The notes under the pieces: model-generated | Seen by the model: the letters and a program-made list of their open reading frames with translations, nothing else | Databases searched by the model: none | What the model was told of the DNA's origin: nothing | Position numbers and translations under genes: made by a program | In this document: one piece after another, positions 6,314-14,505 of the stretch | Numbering within the stretch: position 1 is the first letter of the stretch | Layout: the number at the start of each line of letters is the position of its first letter | Assembly (NCBI GenBank): GCA_034434335.1 | Contig: DAOTZS010000224.1 | Location: 1-15,124 of the forward strand | Reading direction: 5' to 3' | From: DAOTZS01 sp034434335 | GTDB lineage: Bacteria; Chloroflexota; Anaerolineae; CG2-30-64-16 | DNA length: 15,124 nt

Positions 6314-8182
6314 CTACTGCAGGTAGTCCTGCTGCATCTTCTCCATGCGCGCCACGCTATCCTTCAGCCCCCCGGGCCGGCTGCGTGCCAGCCAGAGCTG
6401 CCTGTACTCCTCTATGAGCGCCTGGGCATCGCGGGCCAGCTCGCGGCGCAACGCCTCACTGCCGGCCGCGTCGGGCTCCAACGCCAGCCGGCCGCGCCGG
6501 CAGGCATGGCGCAGGAGGTTGGCCGCGTGGCGGAACTCGCGCGTGATCAGGTCGGCGTCGGGGCGGGCCATGCGGGCCTTGGCCAGCCCTCCGATGGCCG
6601 CGTCCAACGCCTCCTCGGCGCGGGCAAGCCCCTCGGCTGATACCTCGCCGATACGGGGGTGCTCTCGCAGCTTAGCCAGCGGGATCTGTAGAATCCAGAA
6701 GAGGGCTGAAGAGTTGTGAGGCTCCAATCCTACAGCCCGGTAGACGTTGCCCAGATCGTAGGCCAGGCGGCCCATCACCCCGGCCGCATCGCGGAAGGCA
6801 TAGGTGCTCAAGGCCGCGGGGACGTCCAGGTCGCGGTTGGCATCGTAAGCCCAGGAAACGGCGGCCCCATAGGCGAAGCCCAGATAACTCACGGGCAGCG
6901 GTTGCCAGTGGCCGTTGTCGCCCCAGTCTGTGTTCAGATAGCCAACCGCGCCGTAGCGCAGGCCATTGGCGGCCGCGTTGCGCAGGTTCGCCAGCGCGTT
7001 GTCTGTGCGCCCGGCAACCGTATTCCATGATGACGTGCCGGGGCAGACGTAGAACGGCACGCCCGAGGCCGCGAAGACCGCGCCGTGCTGCTCGAAGGGG
7101 TGATCGGCCTCATAGCCCCACTCCAGCGCGATGACGTCCCGGGGCAGCTCGGGCACCAGTTCCGGGTGCTCAATGATGATGTCTCCCCAGAACTGCATGT
7201 CGTGCCCGCGGGCCTTCACTTCGCGGTAGATCTTGAGCAGGAAGTCCAGGTAGACGCGGCCCGTGCCCCGCTTCTCGCACTCCTCCTTGCTGCGCCCCTG
7301 GCCCAGGTCCACCGTTTCGTCGCAGCCGACGTTGAACTGCCGGCTGCTGAAGTGGGGCAGCAGCTCATCGAATAGCTCGCGGACCAGGTCCAGGCTGCCG
7401 GGGTCCAGCGGGCAGAGGCTGAAGGGCTCGTCGAAGTAGCCCCAACGGGTCATGCAGCCGTGCGGTGCCTCGGCCAGCGGGCGATAGCGATCGTGAATGA
7501 GCCAGCGCCGCATGTGGCCGAAGGAGTTCTGGTTGGGCACCAGCTCGATGAAGCGCTCCCGGCAATAGGCGTCGAGGGCCAGGATCTCCTCTCCCGTCAT
7601 GGGGGAGGCCTCGGCCCAGACGATGGGATGGCGGCGATAGGCAAAGGTGTGCTCCATGTAGAGCTGGAACTGGTTGACCTTCCACGAAGCCAGCAGGTCC
7701 ACCAGGGCGTAGAGGGTCCCCATGGTGGGCACGCGATCGCGGCTGATGTCCAGCATTACCCCGCGGTTAGGGAAGTCGGGCCAGTCGCGGATGCGCAGGG
7801 CAGGGAGCTGGCGCTCCTTGGAGCCCGCCTCCAGCAGTTGGGCCAGGGTGCAGACCGCGTAGAAAGCCCCGGCTGCGGTGCTGGCCACCGCGTGGATGCC
7901 AGAGGGGGTAATGGTCAGCTCGTAGCCCTGGGGATGGCGGACGCCGGCCGGGACGACACTGAGCCTGGCCCCCACCTGCTCCTGAGGCACGGCTGTGCTG
8001 GCGACGATTTCCCAGTGGCAGCCAAGGGTACGCAGAGCACTCTGCAGGCGAGAGGCGGCCCCGCGCAGCGTTTGTGGTTCGGTGCTGTCCAGGACGATCA
8101 GCTTTCCTTCGGCCAGCGAGAACGCGCCTTCGGTAAGGCTCAGCTCGCGTGGTGCGGGTAAGAGCAAGATGTGGTTTGACAT
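6314..8182 (-). CDS. Cytoplasmic GH20 beta-N-acetylhexosaminidase (GcnA-like)
   Basis: This 622-residue protein has an N-terminal GH20b-type domain (about 5-125), a TIM-barrel catalytic domain (about 130-440) starting at IRDWPDFPNRGVMLDISRDR, and a helical C-terminal region. The catalytic pair is D288-E289 in FNVGCDETVDLG. Family 20 enzymes use substrate-assisted catalysis, with the Asp orienting the acetamido group and the Glu as acid/base. The usual GGDE reads GCDE here, and a NTDWGDNGHWQP segment at 417-428 replaces the classical C-terminal WxE, as I recall for GcnA-type members. No signal peptide is present, so it acts on imported oligosaccharides. The frame is open 28 codons upstream, but the ATG at 8180-8182 starts the domain and has GGAG 5 nt upstream. 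Terminal GlcNAc or GalNAc specificity is not separable by eye. Confidence 0.9.
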   Translation of the reverse strand: MSNHILLLPAPRELSLTEGAFSLAEGKLIVLDSTEPQTLRGAASRLQSALRTLGCHWEIVASTAVPQEQVGARLSVVPAGVRHPQGYELTITPSGIHAVASTAAGAFYAVCTLAQLLEAGSKERQLPALRIRDWPDFPNRGVMLDISRDRVPTMGTLYALVDLLASWKVNQFQLYMEHTFAYRRHPIVWAEASPMTGEEILALDAYCRERFIELVPNQNSFGHMRRWLIHDRYRPLAEAPHGCMTRWGYFDEPFSLCPLDPGSLDLVRELFDELLPHFSSRQFNVGCDETVDLGQGRSKEECEKRGTGRVYLDFLLKIYREVKARGHDMQFWGDIIIEHPELVPELPRDVIALEWGYEADHPFEQHGAVFAASGVPFYVCPGTSSWNTVAGRTDNALANLRNAAANGLRYGAVGYLNTDWGDNGHWQPLPVSYLGFAYGAAVSWAYDANRDLDVPAALSTYAFRDAAGVMGRLAYDLGNVYRAVGLEPHNSSALFWILQIPLAKLREHPRIGEVSAEGLARAEEALDAAIGGLAKARMARPDADLITREFRHAANLLRHACRRGRLALEPDAAGSEALRRELARDAQALIEEYRQLWLARSRPGGLKDSVARMEKMQQDYLQ

Positions 8183-8208
8183 GGTATCTCCGCTATTCCT
8201 ACGCACAA

Positions 8209-8243
8209 CTGCGGGCGCCGGAAGACGATTCCGGCGCCCGCAG
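8209..8243. repeat. Perfect 15-bp hairpin between binding-protein and GH20 genes
   Basis: The 15 bases at 8209-8223 are the exact reverse complement of 8229-8243, with a 5-nt loop. In the minus-strand mRNA it lies after the binding-protein stop codon and about 27 nt before the GH20 start codon. No T-run follows, so it is more likely an mRNA-stabilising or attenuating stem than a full terminator. Confidence 0.8.
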
Positions 8244-8250
8244 CCTAAGG

Positions 8251-8280
8251 CTCTGGCAGCCCTCAAGGGGGCTGCCAGAG
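8251..8280. repeat. Perfect 12-bp hairpin downstream of the binding-protein gene
   Basis: CTCTGGCAGCCC at 8251-8262 is the exact reverse complement of 8269-8280, with a 6-nt loop. It is the first stem met by RNA polymerase after the binding-protein stop (32 nt away) and is followed 7 nt later by the 15-bp stem. Paired stems in this position often protect the upstream mRNA from 3' exonucleases, which would keep binding protein in excess over its downstream partners. Confidence 0.78.
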
Positions 8281-8312
8281 CGCAAGCCCGCAGGCCTTTC
8301 AGGCCGACACCC

Positions 8313-10124
8313 TCACTTCGGGTACAGCGTGCCGTCCATGATCATCATGACCATGAAGTTGTCGCTGTAGGGCGAGTTCCGGAAGATCGGGTCGTCGGGG
8401 CCAGGCAGGCCGGCGATGCGCGTCTCCAACACCGGGTTGTTGCCATAGCGCTCCCACAGGGGCACGATGGGCAGCAAGGCGTTGAAGAACTTGGCGGCCG
8501 TGGCCACCTTCTCCTTCTGGGCCTCCACATCCAGCCCTTCCGCCGACTCCACCACGACCTTCTCCAGGTCCACTTCCTGGCCCTCTATGGTCTGGACCAT
8601 GGGGAAGTTCATCCCCTTGCCTTCGATGGCAGCCACATAGTTGTGGACGAAGAGGTCCTGGCGGAAGGAGAAGTGCGGATGGGGGTTGGCGGAGCCCCAG
8701 GCCCGGATCGCCAACTGGAACTTGCCCTGGTTCACCTCGGTGGGATGCTGCTGGAACTGGACCCCGCGCACCGTGATCTTGAAGCCGAATTTGTTGAGCT
8801 GCTCGGCCGCGTTCTCGGCTGCCGCGGACCAGTCCGCGTACTCGGCGGGCACGGTCAGCTCGAACTCCAGCGGCTTGCCCTGGTCGTCCACCCAGATGCC
8901 GTCGGCCCCTTTCTTGAAGCCGATGCCCGTGAGCAGCGCCTCAGCCTTCGCCGGGTCATACTCGTACTTGTTCAGCGCGTCCATCTGCTCCTTGGTCAGC
9001 CAGAGCGGCACCAGGTTGTCGCTGAAGCCGGCCATGTACTTGACATCCTTCCCCGACTCGCCCAGGGAGACGGTGCCGTTCTCCTCGCCGTTGATAGCGT
9101 AGGCCACAGCCTGGCGCACCTCCACCCGGTTGAGGGGATAGATGTCGTGGTTGAAGAAGATGGCCGGGCCAGAGTAGATCGGCGGCCGGATGATGCGGAT
9201 GCCCTGCTCAACGAACGCCTTCTCGGTCGCCGGCGGGAAGCCATGGGTGGCGTAGTCCACGTCACCGGCCAGCACCAGCGGGGTCACCGTTGGGGTCTCG
9301 CCGTTGAAGATCACCACCTTGTCGAACTTCACCTTGTCGGCGAACCAGGAGGTGGGGTTCTTGACCAGGGTGAGCTGGGCTTCGGTGATGGAGCTCATGT
9401 CCAGGTCGTAGGGGCCGTTGACGATCAGCTTTTCGGGCCGGAAGTCGGTGGCCTCCTGGACCAGAGCCTTCCATTCGTCACTGTCCGGGCCCTTGCCGGC
9501 TGCCATCAGGGCTGCCACCTTGTCGGCGATGGCACCGTAGGTGGCTGCCGAGCGGTAGTGCGTGGACAGCACGTAGCGCTCGACGACAGGGGAGGGGACG
9601 TACATATGGAACTCCACTGTGTAGTCATCCAGCGCCTTGATCTCGTCCACGTACTTGAACTCGGTCCACTTGAGCAGCCGGCCGACGTTGTAGGTGGCAA
9701 TGACGTCTTTGGCGGTTACCTCGTTGCCGTCCGACCACTTCATGCCCTTGCGCAGGTAGAGCACGAACTTGTCGGGGGGCACCGTTTCCCACTTCTCGGC
9801 AGCGACAGGCACCCAGGTGCCATCAGCCCAGCGATAGAAGGCCCCGCGCAGTTCCAACAGGTCCCAGTAGATGCCGATGCCGTTGGGGATGCCGTTGGTG
9901 ACGAAGGTATTCAGGTGACCCTCGGGCGGCACCTTGTATGGGTAGGCGCCGTGAAACTCACCGCCCGGCCGCGCGGGCGCGGCAGGGGCTGCGGCCTCGG
10001 GGGCCTTGGTGGCTTCAGGCGCCGCCGGCGCCACCGGCGCTGGAGCCGGCACCGGCGCGACACAGGCGGTCAGGATAACCGCCAGAGCGGCCAAAACGGC
10101 CAGGATGCGAAATAGCTTTGACAT
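8313..10124 (-). CDS. ABC transporter substrate-binding lipoprotein, family 5 (peptide/oligosaccharide type)
   Basis: This 603-residue protein has a lipoprotein signal: M-S-K-L-F-R, a hydrophobic stretch, and lipobox LTAC with C21 as the lipidation site. A low-complexity Ala/Pro linker (about 22-54) probably tethers the domain to the membrane. The rest has the SBP_bac_5 layout, with WETVPPDKFVLYLRKGMKWSDG at about 107-128 as the family signature region and an RQAVAYAIN segment in the later domain. It captures the substrate outside the cell for the permeases encoded upstream. Family 5 proteins bind peptides, nickel or oligosaccharides; the GH20 and NagA neighbours favour an amino-sugar oligosaccharide. 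The frame is open 33 codons upstream, but ATG 10122-10124 begins the signal peptide and has a perfect AGGAGG at 10131-10136. Confidence 0.93.
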   Translation of the reverse strand: MSKLFRILAVLAALAVILTACVAPVPAPAPVAPAAPEATKAPEAAAPAAPARPGGEFHGAYPYKVPPEGHLNTFVTNGIPNGIGIYWDLLELRGAFYRWADGTWVPVAAEKWETVPPDKFVLYLRKGMKWSDGNEVTAKDVIATYNVGRLLKWTEFKYVDEIKALDDYTVEFHMYVPSPVVERYVLSTHYRSAATYGAIADKVAALMAAGKGPDSDEWKALVQEATDFRPEKLIVNGPYDLDMSSITEAQLTLVKNPTSWFADKVKFDKVVIFNGETPTVTPLVLAGDVDYATHGFPPATEKAFVEQGIRIIRPPIYSGPAIFFNHDIYPLNRVEVRQAVAYAINGEENGTVSLGESGKDVKYMAGFSDNLVPLWLTKEQMDALNKYEYDPAKAEALLTGIGFKKGADGIWVDDQGKPLEFELTVPAEYADWSAAAENAAEQLNKFGFKITVRGVQFQQHPTEVNQGKFQLAIRAWGSANPHPHFSFRQDLFVHNYVAAIEGKGMNFPMVQTIEGQEVDLEKVVVESAEGLDVEAQKEKVATAAKFFNALLPIVPLWERYGNNPVLETRIAGLPGPDDPIFRNSPYSDNFMVMMIMDGTLYPK

Positions 10125-10130
10125 CTTCGT

Positions 10131-10136
10131 CCTCCT
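10131..10136 (-). promoter_or_regulatory. Strong ribosome-binding site of the binding-protein gene
   Basis: The minus strand reads AGGAGG with 6 nt to the ATG, the best Shine-Dalgarno noted among these genes. It fixes the start of the lipoprotein and agrees with the high expression expected of a binding protein relative to its permeases. Confidence 0.8.
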
Positions 10137-10175
10137 TCTGGGTGAGTGAGAAAACAGGCGGAAAGCACAAGACAT

Positions 10176-10189
10176 GCCGCATCTGCGGC
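10176..10189. repeat. Short palindrome upstream of the binding-protein gene
   Basis: GCCGCA and TGCGGC form 6-bp perfect arms around a 2-nt centre in the 123-bp gap between the small membrane protein gene and the binding-protein gene. It could be an operator or a small processing stem. It lies about 50 nt ahead of the start codon, and I see no clear promoter beside it. Confidence 0.35.
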
Positions 10190-10247
10190 GACCAGGTACC
10201 AGTTGCCACGCTGGCGAGACCACCTCCCTTCCGAGACAAGAATGCGC

Positions 10248-10433
10248 TCAGCGCGGCCCTCCTCGCCGCGCCAGAAAAGCCACCAGGGCCAGCATGACCA
10301 CCCCAATCCCCACAGTCAGGACCAGCACCACGAACTCCGCGCTCCCCTGCCTGGTCCACAGCAGGGTCAGGCCAGAGGCTACAATCAGAAACAGGGCCAG
10401 CCGTACCGCCGCCTGACCGGCCTGGGGTGTCAT
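10248..10433 (-). CDS. Small two-helix membrane protein within the ABC operon
   Basis: This 61-residue protein consists almost wholly of two hydrophobic helices, about 11-27 (LALFLIVASGLTLLW) and 34-54 (EFVVLVLTVGIGVVMLAL), joined by a short polar turn (TRQGSAE) and ending in a basic tail ARRGGPR. I do not recognise the family. The ATG at 10431-10433 has AGGAG 7 nt upstream, and the gene lies 34 nt after the ATPase stop, in the operon direction. The frame is open 22 codons further, into the ATPase gene, but those residues are polar and lack a ribosome site. It may be an accessory subunit of the transporter or a regulator of it. An unrelated filler protein cannot be excluded. Confidence 0.65.
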   Translation of the reverse strand: MTPQAGQAAVRLALFLIVASGLTLLWTRQGSAEFVVLVLTVGIGVVMLALVAFLARRGGPR

Positions 10434-10467
10434 CACCTGACTCCTGGGACTAACGAATACGCTATCT

Positions 10468-11442
10468 TTATCCTGTGACCACGTGGCAGGCCACTTCAAC
10501 GCTGCTGTCCACGGCCTTCAGCACCGGCACCTGTACATCGCACAGCCCTTCCTGGAACAAAGGGCAACGCGGGTGGAATGAGCAGCCGGGCGGGATGTTC
10601 AGCAGGCTGGGCACATCCAGGCTGCGCAGTTGCACCCGCTCCTTGCTCCGCGTAGCCTTGGGATCGGCCTCTGGCAAGGCCGAGAGCAAAGCCCTGGTAT
10701 AGGGGTGCAACGGGTGGTTGATCAGCTCCGGCGTAGGGCCGACCTCCACCACCCGCCCCAGGTACATGACGGCGATGCGCCCCTCCCAGGCAAAGTACTT
10801 GGCCACTGCCAGGTCGTGCGTGATGAAGAGGTAGGTCATGCCCATCTCGTCGCGCAGGCGGGCCAACATCTTCAGCAGGCTGACCCGAATTGAGACGTCG
10901 AGCATGGAGACCGCTTCATCAGCCATGATGAAGGTGGGATGCACCGTCAGGGCACGGGCCACCGATACCCGTTGCCGTTGGCCCCCACTGAGCTGGTGCG
11001 GATACTTGTCCAGGAAATCCTCAGGAGGGGTCAGGTCTACGGTGGCCAGGAGTTCGGCGGCCCGCTGGCGTGCCTGGTGCCGGCTGTGCACACCGCTGTG
11101 GCGCAAGATAGGCGCGCTCAGGATGCTGGCCACCGTCTGGGTAGGGTTCAGCGACGCGTACGGGTCCTGGTGAATGATCTGCACGGCCTTGCGAAAGCGC
11201 CGGAACTCCTGCCGGTTCATGCGCCATATGTCTTGCCCCTGGAAGAGCACCTGGCCGCTGCTGGGGTGCAACAACCCGGCCGCGATCTTGCCTGTGGTCG
11301 TCTTCCCACACCCGCTCTCCCCCACCAGGCAGAGCACTTCGCCCTCGCGGATGCTCAGACTCACGCCGTCCACGGCGCGCACCAGAGCCCGCCCCACTTT
11401 GAACGAGCGCTCCACATCCACCAGTTGCAGCAAAGGTGCCAT
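10468..11442 (-). CDS. Oligopeptide/oligosaccharide ABC transporter ATP-binding protein, OppF/DppF type
   Basis: This 324-residue protein is one of two ATPases that power import. It has Walker A GESGCGKT (41-48), Q-loop Q92, signature LSGGQ (151-155), Walker B FIMADE (171-176) and switch H209 in ITHD. The C-terminal oligopeptide-type domain carries C287, C293, C301 and C319, the four-cysteine pattern that binds a [4Fe-4S] cluster in characterised DppD/OppD proteins. After the Walker B glutamate the usual proline is alanine (DEAVSMLD). The ATG has GAGGAG 5 nt upstream, and that ribosome site overlaps the stop codon of the preceding ATPase gene, so the two are tightly coupled. The partner is the 11452-12507 ATPase, giving a heterodimer. 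Confidence 0.94.
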   Translation of the reverse strand: MAPLLQLVDVERSFKVGRALVRAVDGVSLSIREGEVLCLVGESGCGKTTTGKIAAGLLHPSSGQVLFQGQDIWRMNRQEFRRFRKAVQIIHQDPYASLNPTQTVASILSAPILRHSGVHSRHQARQRAAELLATVDLTPPEDFLDKYPHQLSGGQRQRVSVARALTVHPTFIMADEAVSMLDVSIRVSLLKMLARLRDEMGMTYLFITHDLAVAKYFAWEGRIAVMYLGRVVEVGPTPELINHPLHPYTRALLSALPEADPKATRSKERVQLRSLDVPSLLNIPPGCSFHPRCPLFQEGLCDVQVPVLKAVDSSVEVACHVVTG

Positions 11443-11451
11443 GGCCGCTCC

Positions 11452-12507
11452 TCAAATCCCCGTCTCAACTGCCAGGCGCGCGCCCTGATCCCTGACGGCC
11501 TCTTGCCAGTTCCAGCATGCCACCTGGTGATTGACCCCCACCGCCTCCAGGCGAGGTTCCTCCTTCTGGCAGATGGCCGTGGCATAGGGGCAGCGGGGGT
11601 GGAAGGTGCAGCCCGGCGGCAGGTCGATCAGGTCGGGCGGGGTGCCCGGGATCGAGATCAGGTCCTGCCGTGCGCCGCTGATGGTGGGCACAGCGCGGAT
11701 CAGCCCCATGGTGTAGGGATGATGGGGGCGATAGTAGGCATCCCAGACGCTGGCCACCTCCACCAGGGCCCCCGCGTACATGGTCCCCACGCGATCGGCC
11801 AGCTCCGCGGCCAGGGAAAGGTCGTGCGAGATCAGGATCAGGGAGAAGTCCAGTTCACTGCGCAGGCTGCGCAACACCTCGATCACCGAACGTTGGGTCA
11901 GGATGTCAAGGGCCGTAGTTGGCTCGTCCAGGATGATAAGCTGGGGGCCCAGGAGCAGGCCCAGGGCCAGCAGCACGCGCTGCCGCATCCCCCCGCTCAG
12001 CTCATGGGGATAAGAGCGCATCACCCGTTCAGGGTCCAGTTGGACCAGGCGAAATAGCTCCAGCATACGCTGCCGCACGACCTGGGGGTTGCCCTCGCCG
12101 TGGGCCTGAGCCGTGTCCAGCACCTGATCCCAGACACGCAGCACCGGGTTGAAGGCGTTGAGCGCCGACTGGAAGATCATCGCACAGGCGCGCCAGCGGA
12201 ACTCGCGCAGGGCGCGTTCATCCATCGTCAACACCTCACAGGGCAGGCCGTCGCACCAGTGGACGATTTTGCCCCGCGGCACCCTGGCGCTGGCCGGCAG
12301 CAGGCGGATCAGGGCCAGGCCCAGGGTGGTCTTGCCGCAGCCACTCTCACCGATGAAGGCCAGGGTCTCGCCACGGTGGAGTTCAAAGCTGACCCCGCGC
12401 ACGGCTTTGACGGTGCCCCGCCGCGCCTGATAGGTCACCCATAGATCTTCTACAGAGAGGACGACCTCGTCCCTGGCATGATTTGCCTGACTCGACTCTG
12501 GTTGCAT
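11452..12507 (-). CDS. Oligopeptide/oligosaccharide ABC transporter ATP-binding protein, OppD/DppD type
   Basis: This 351-residue protein has Walker A GESGCGKT (53-60), Q-loop Q113, signature LSGGM (170-174), Walker B LIILDE (190-195) with the following PTTALD, and switch H228 in ISHD. The C-terminal domain has PPGCTFHPRCPYA with C300, C306, C313 and C331, matching the iron-sulfur cluster motif of this ATPase type. All nucleotide-binding residues are intact. It lies 9 nt before the second ATPase gene and 37 nt after the OppC-type permease gene, with a small hairpin in that gap. The ATG at 12505-12507 has only a weak GGA ribosome site. Together the two ATPases dock on the two permeases. Confidence 0.94.
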   Translation of the reverse strand: MQPESSQANHARDEVVLSVEDLWVTYQARRGTVKAVRGVSFELHRGETLAFIGESGCGKTTLGLALIRLLPASARVPRGKIVHWCDGLPCEVLTMDERALREFRWRACAMIFQSALNAFNPVLRVWDQVLDTAQAHGEGNPQVVRQRMLELFRLVQLDPERVMRSYPHELSGGMRQRVLLALGLLLGPQLIILDEPTTALDILTQRSVIEVLRSLRSELDFSLILISHDLSLAAELADRVGTMYAGALVEVASVWDAYYRPHHPYTMGLIRAVPTISGARQDLISIPGTPPDLIDLPPGCTFHPRCPYATAICQKEEPRLEAVGVNHQVACWNWQEAVRDQGARLAVETGI

Positions 12508-12522
12508 GGCATTCCGGTTCTG

Positions 12523-12538
12523 CAGCCCAGACGGGCTG
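12523..12538. repeat. Small hairpin between permease and ATPase genes
   Basis: CAGCCC at 12523-12528 pairs with GGGCTG at 12533-12538 across a 4-nt loop, in the 37-bp gap between the OppC- and OppD-type genes. It may tune expression of permease versus ATPase. No T-run follows. Confidence 0.4.
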
Positions 12539-12544
12539 GATGAT

Positions 12545-13411
12545 TCACGCGCCCGTGCGCAGGCGCGGGTTGAAAACCTCTTCCAGCGAGCGCGTCAACG
12601 AAACAAGAGACAACTGAAAAAGGGCGATAGCAGCCACGGGTGACATAATGTACCACAGGCTGTCGCGGTAAAAGATAGCTCCCCGGGTCCAGGCCAGGCT
12701 CAGCATCACGCCCCAGTTGGTGCCCGAGAAAGGCACCAGCCCCAGAAACACCAGCCCCACCTGCGCGTAGATGGCCGAGGTCATGGCGAAGATGAGGCTG
12801 ATGGCGATGTAGCTCATCATGTTGGGCAGGATCTCGCGCAGGATGATGTGGCCGGTGCCCAGGTCGAGGGCACGGGCAGCCTCCACGAAATCGCGCTCGC
12901 GCAGCGAAAGCACCTGGGCACGGATGGCGCGCGTCAGGCTGGGCCAGGCCAGCGCGCCCAGGATCACCGCCAGCAACGTCACGTTGTTGAAACGGATCAG
13001 GCCAGCCAGCACCGCCAGGAGCGGGAAGTGAGGAATGGTGAGCACGATGTCGGCCAGCCCCATGATGATGCTGTCGGCCGCCCCGCGCAGCAGCGCGCTG
13101 AGCGCGCCCAACACCACCGCGATCCCGGTCGAAATGATCCCCGCCAGGAAGGCCACAACCAGCACGTCCCGGCCACCGTGCACGATCTGAGACAGGATAT
13201 CCCGGCCCTGGTGGTCGGTGCCCAAGAGGTGGGCCAGCGACGGGGGCTGATAGATGGCCGTCAGCTTTGTCTCTATGTCCAGGGGGATGAACAACGGAAA
13301 AACAAAGGAAAGCAAGACAAAGAAGATGACACCCACAAAGCCGGCGAACCCCACCGGATTACGGGCCAACAGGCGCAAGGTGGTAGCCAGGCTATGGAAG
13401 AACCCCCTCAC
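12545..13411 (-). CDS. ABC transporter permease, OppC/DppC type
   Basis: This 288-residue inner-membrane permease has an N-terminal helix (about 21-43), an extracytoplasmic segment with the conserved LGTDHQGRDIL (63-73), and a BPD_transp_1 core of about five helices. The cytoplasmic EAA loop at about 177-197 (EAARALDLGTGHIILREILP) docks the ATPase. The start codon is GTG at 13409-13411. The stop of the upstream permease is 1 nt away, and GGAGG lies 8 nt upstream inside that gene, a classical coupled stop-start arrangement. Its partner is the permease at 13413-14498, and the pair forms the channel. Confidence 0.93.
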   Translation of the reverse strand: MRGFFHSLATTLRLLARNPVGFAGFVGVIFFVLLSFVFPLFIPLDIETKLTAIYQPPSLAHLLGTDHQGRDILSQIVHGGRDVLVVAFLAGIISTGIAVVLGALSALLRGAADSIIMGLADIVLTIPHFPLLAVLAGLIRFNNVTLLAVILGALAWPSLTRAIRAQVLSLRERDFVEAARALDLGTGHIILREILPNMMSYIAISLIFAMTSAIYAQVGLVFLGLVPFSGTNWGVMLSLAWTRGAIFYRDSLWYIMSPVAAIALFQLSLVSLTRSLEEVFNPRLRTGA

Positions 13412-13412
13412 T

Positions 13413-14498
13413 TCACTGACCTCCCCCGATGCGGATGCGCGGGTCCAGACGGCTATAGAGGAAATCGGCCAGGAAGTTGGCCAGGATCACGGCGATGGTG
13501 ATGATCAGGAACACCCCCTGCATCACCGGATAGTCGCGGTTGTTGATGCTGTCAATCAGCAGCCGGCCCACGCCCTGATACACAAAGATGTTCTCGATCA
13601 GCGCCGAGCCGCCCACCACAAAGCCGATGCTGATCGCCAGTTGGGTGAACAGGGGCAGCGAGGCGTTGCGGCCCACGTAGGCCGTGATGATGCGGCGTTC
13701 GGGCAGGCCGCGCGCCTTGGCCACCGTGATGTAGTCTTCGCCCAGGGTGCTGATGGTGCTGCTCTTCATGCTCAGCATCCACCCCCCGATCGTGGTCAGC
13801 ACGTAGGTGAGGATGGGCAGGGCCGCGTGGAAGAAGATGTCTTTGATGAAGGCCAGGGTGAACCCGGGCTGGATACCGGGGGTCATGGAGCCACGCATCT
13901 TGGTGATCGGGAAGACCTTCCACTGGACCCCCAGGAAGACCAGGATCATCATGCCCACCAGGTAGTTAGGGATGGAGCTGAAAAGGGAGGCCAGGGCCGA
14001 GAGCACATGGTCCTGCGCCGACTCCCGGCGATAGGCCATGAGCATGCCCAGCACGATCCCCAACGTGAAGCTGATCAGGAGGGAAACCCCGACGCTGAAG
14101 AGGGTCCAGGGCAGGAAGCGCGCGATCATGGAGATGACCGGTGTCCCCTTGGAGCGGTACGAGGTCCCCAGGTCCCCCTGCAGCAGATTGCCCATGTACT
14201 GCAGGTATTGGGTGGTCATGGGGGCGTCCAGGTCAATGGCGAAGAGGACCGCGGCCTGATTGCGCGCCTCATCATAGGACATGCCGAACTGGGTGATGAG
14301 CTCGTTGATATAGGCGTCAATGGGGTTGGTGGGCATGAGGCGCACCAGGAAAAAAGTCAGCGTCACCACAATGTAAATCTTCCCCAAGGCCACCAGGATG
14401 CGCCGTAATACAAAGCTGGCAGCCACGCGGCGGGCCAGGCGGGCCAGAGAGAAGGTGGTGACAACCTCATGCCGTTTTAACGCTGTTGTTGTGCTCAA
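13413..14498 (-). CDS. ABC transporter permease, OppB/DppB type
   Basis: This 361-residue permease has an N-terminal helix after FVLRRILVALGKI (about 29-41), the conserved LLQGDLGTSYRS region (105-116), a core of about five helices, and the EAA loop DYITVAKARGLPERRI (255-270). The start is inferred as TTG at 14496-14498. AGGGG lies 7 nt upstream, and no in-frame ATG gives a full N-terminus. An ATG 8 nt upstream is in another frame and ends after 12 codons. If the TTG is wrong, translation would begin about 24 codons later at a GTG. The gene lies 35 nt after the NagA gene. Confidence 0.9.
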   Translation of the reverse strand: MSTTTALKRHEVVTTFSLARLARRVAASFVLRRILVALGKIYIVVTLTFFLVRLMPTNPIDAYINELITQFGMSYDEARNQAAVLFAIDLDAPMTTQYLQYMGNLLQGDLGTSYRSKGTPVISMIARFLPWTLFSVGVSLLISFTLGIVLGMLMAYRRESAQDHVLSALASLFSSIPNYLVGMMILVFLGVQWKVFPITKMRGSMTPGIQPGFTLAFIKDIFFHAALPILTYVLTTIGGWMLSMKSSTISTLGEDYITVAKARGLPERRIITAYVGRNASLPLFTQLAISIGFVVGGSALIENIFVYQGVGRLLIDSINNRDYPVMQGVFLIITIAVILANFLADFLYSRLDPRIRIGGGQ

Positions 14499-14505
14499 TG
14501 GTCAT

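Noticed and set aside
8183..8266. A 28-codon upstream extension of the GH20 gene
   Set aside because: It is the translation of one of the two hairpins. A ribosome site and the domain start both point to the ATG at 8180-8182.
7995..10115. A 706-codon plus-strand open frame opposite the binding-protein gene
   Set aside because: It is an antisense shadow of GC-rich coding DNA, rich in His, Gly, Val and Arg without any domain. The minus strand here encodes a lipoprotein with lipobox, strong ribosome site and family signature.
13254..14408. A long plus-strand frame opposite the two permease genes
   Set aside because: Its product is rich in His, Gln and Asp with no membrane or domain pattern, while the minus strand has two textbook permeases with EAA loops.
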